From NCBI GenBank assembly GCA_030524175.1, contig JAUNHC010000021.1, forward strand, positions 22,926-86,925: a DNA stretch of 64,000 bases. Reading direction: 5' to 3'. Position numbers and translations under genes: made by a program. The notes under the pieces were generated by a model. The model saw nothing but the letters and a program-made list of their open reading frames with translations, ran no database searches and had not been told where the DNA came from. The stretch's first letter is position 1; every line of letters starts with the position of its first letter. Of this stretch, positions 62,771-64,000 are shown in pieces. Origin of the DNA: Eubacteriales bacterium (GTDB lineage Bacteria > Bacillota > Clostridia > Lachnospirales > Lachnospiraceae).

Positions 62771-63592
62771 ATGAAACTTAATCTTAAGTACATAGGCTAT
62801 GCAAAACTCCCTCTTTTATTTGTGGGTGCTTTTTTTCTGGGTGCCTTTGCAGGAAAAGCTGCTACGTATTTCAGCAACCAGACAATAGAAACATCTGCGG
62901 AAAGCACCAGCTGGGGTTTAAGCTTCCAGGAGGAAGGAAAAAGGCCGGTGGGCAATGCCACCATTGAAGAATTAAAAGAATATGACGCTTACTATGCCAA
63001 AAATACGGAAGAAAAAATTATCTATCTTACTTTTGATGCCGGCTATGAAAACGGTAATATGCCTGCCATTCTGGATGCCCTGAAAAAACATAATGTGCCG
63101 GCTACTTTTTTTGTGGTAGGAAACTTTATCTCAGATAATCCGGACTTGATCAAGCGCATGGTGGCAGAAGGCCACACAGTAGGCAACCACACCATGACTC
63201 ATCCAAACATGTCAAAAATTTCTACTCAGGAGGACTTTGCCAAAGAGCTGGGAGGTGTGGAAGAGCTTTACAAAGAAATAACCGGTACAGAAATGACAAA
63301 ATTTTACCGCCCGCCTCAGGGTATTTACAGTAAGACCAATCTTTCAATGGCAAAAGAGAGAGGGTATCACACCTTCTTTTGGAGTCTGGCCTATGTGGAC
63401 TGGTATCAGGATAAACAGCCCAGCAAAGAAGAGGCCTTCGAAAAGCTGCTAAAACGCATTCATCCCGGCGCTGTTGTACTGCTCCACAGTACCTCCTCCA
63501 CAAATGCCCAGATACTTGATGAATTGCTGGGTAAATGGGAGGAAATGGGGTATCAGTTCCAATCTCTCAGCCAGCTTGTATCGGAGGCTTAA
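62771..63592 (+). CDS. Polysaccharide deacetylase, PdaA-like
   Basis: NodB-fold carbohydrate esterase 4 protein of 273 residues. An N-terminal membrane anchor or signal (AKLPLLFVGAFFLGAFAGKAA) comes first. Catalytic motifs are LTFDAGYENG (Asp kept, second Asp replaced as in PdaA), GHTVGNHTMTHP (metal His pair), FYRPPQGIYS and AVVLLHSTSST. The relation to PdaA suggests de-N-acetylation of muramic acid in spore cortex (inference). GAGGT lies 4 nt before the ATG at 62771. A five-codon ORF (62760-62774) overlaps the start as ATGA. Confidence 0.88.
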   Translation: MKLNLKYIGYAKLPLLFVGAFFLGAFAGKAATYFSNQTIETSAESTSWGLSFQEEGKRPVGNATIEELKEYDAYYAKNTEEKIIYLTFDAGYENGNMPAILDALKKHNVPATFFVVGNFISDNPDLIKRMVAEGHTVGNHTMTHPNMSKISTQEDFAKELGGVEELYKEITGTEMTKFYRPPQGIYSKTNLSMAKERGYHTFFWSLAYVDWYQDKQPSKEEAFEKLLKRIHPGAVVLLHSTSSTNAQILDELLGKWEEMGYQFQSLSQLVSEA

Positions 63593-63630
63593 ACTGATAA
63601 ATATCCGAACAGAAATATCTATATTAATTT

Positions 63631-63653
63631 AAGGGGCTGTCTGACAGCCCCTT
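63631..63653 (+). terminator. Terminator after PdaA-like gene
   Basis: AAGGGGCTG pairs with CAGCCCCTT and is followed by TCC/T-rich sequence. It is shared with the convergent gene at 63689. Confidence 0.85.
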
Positions 63654-63688
63654 TCCTCATCAAGCTCCTTTCACATATCTGTCTTCCT

Positions 63689-64000
63689 TCATGATTCAAA
63701 TTTTATCTCTTTCCACATTATAGCTTCTTCCTCAAGCAACTGTTTAAATGTCTTTGTGTCTTTATTCTTCTCATAATCATCCGACCAATAATAGACCTTT
63801 AACTCATCCATATATTCCACATAATCACAGAGAAATACTGTAATACTGGACACATCTCTATCCTGGATTGCTATCATATTCCCTGATCCGCCGAACTTTC
63901 CTCCAGAAGACATCAGTTCCCCGTCTGCATCCATAACAACCGGAACATAATCGAGTGGGTCGGCGGTATTACTACCGCTTTCCCCTCTAAGAACCGTACG
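63689..64000 (-). CDS. Unrecognised protein, C-terminal part (N-terminus beyond window)
   Basis: The frame is open to the right edge, so the gene is cut off. The visible 103 residues include DYVPVVMDADGELM, a Gly-rich GGKFGGSGNMIAI segment, a beta-strand region VSSITVFLCDYVEYMDELKVYYWSDDY and a charged helical end. I recognise no family. An internal Met at 63934 is unlikely to be the real start because coding-like sequence continues upstream of it. Confidence 0.6.
   Translation of the reverse strand, partial: RTVLRGESGSNTADPLDYVPVVMDADGELMSSGGKFGGSGNMIAIQDRDVSSITVFLCDYVEYMDELKVYYWSDDYEKNKDTKTFKQLLEEEAIMWKEIKFES

Overview
The window looks like chromosome from a spore-forming Clostridia of the Lachnospiraceae type (inference). 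Supporting signs are the class A RNase P RNA, the dnaG-rpoD and pyrH-frr-uppS-cdsA-dxr-rseP gene orders, a SpoIID-like protein, a PdaA-type deacetylase, several YesM/YesN two-component systems, strong AGGAGG ribosome sites and mid-to-low G+C. Almost every gene lies on the minus strand. No transposase, phage gene, CRISPR array or rRNA was seen.

Layout. 1-407: start of a histidine kinase that runs off the left edge. 0.5-4.5 kb: an SHMT-like enzyme with altered active-site residues, an alanine/glycine:Na+ symporter and alanine dehydrogenase. 4.7-20 kb: a myo-inositol locus with iolE, a YesM/YesN pair, iolG, a sodium:solute symporter, an orphan sugar-binding lipoprotein, an iron alcohol dehydrogenase, iolB, iolD and iolC, headed by a sigma-A-like promoter with a palindrome over its -10 box, then a LacI-type regulator. 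No iolA is seen; the alcohol dehydrogenase may dispose of malonate semialdehyde instead. 20-24 kb: a possible 46-codon gene, a class II aldolase (iolJ candidate), an OFA-type MFS transporter whose leader is three 50-bp tandem repeats, and a divergent DeoR regulator. 24-29 kb: a c-di-AMP receptor, rnpB, a dicarboxylate/amino-acid symporter, a TGS-nucleoside kinase, a Nif3-like protein and TrmK. 29.9-33.9 kb: rpoD, dnaG and a dGTPase-like gene. 34.1 kb: a tRNA-Leu with its own promoter and terminator.

34.3-42 kb: a SpoIID/peptidoglycan-binding protein, then the rseP-dxr-cdsA-uppS-frr-pyrH housekeeping block and a lipoprotein. 42-52.7 kb: a sugar utilisation locus with a YesN regulator, two ABC permeases, a binding protein, a YesM kinase, an acetyltransferase, a phosphohexomutase and a GH94 phosphorylase closely resembling N,N'-diacetylchitobiose phosphorylase. 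Its start site sits behind a perfect 16-bp inverted repeat. 53.4-55.4 kb: an odd G-rich, gene-poor block plus a plus-strand drug-efflux-type MFS gene, bracketed by two related hairpins. 55.4-61.9 kb: a thioesterase, malic enzyme, smpB, rnr, secG and eno.

The most interesting unexplained piece is 62.12-62.69 kb. An excellent plus-strand promoter is followed by six imperfect repeats, each an SD-like purine run plus a GGTAnRGACC-like core, and then a hairpin. It looks like a repeat-built noncoding RNA of about 530 nt that I do not recognise. It precedes a PdaA-like deacetylase, and the window ends inside an unrecognised gene.
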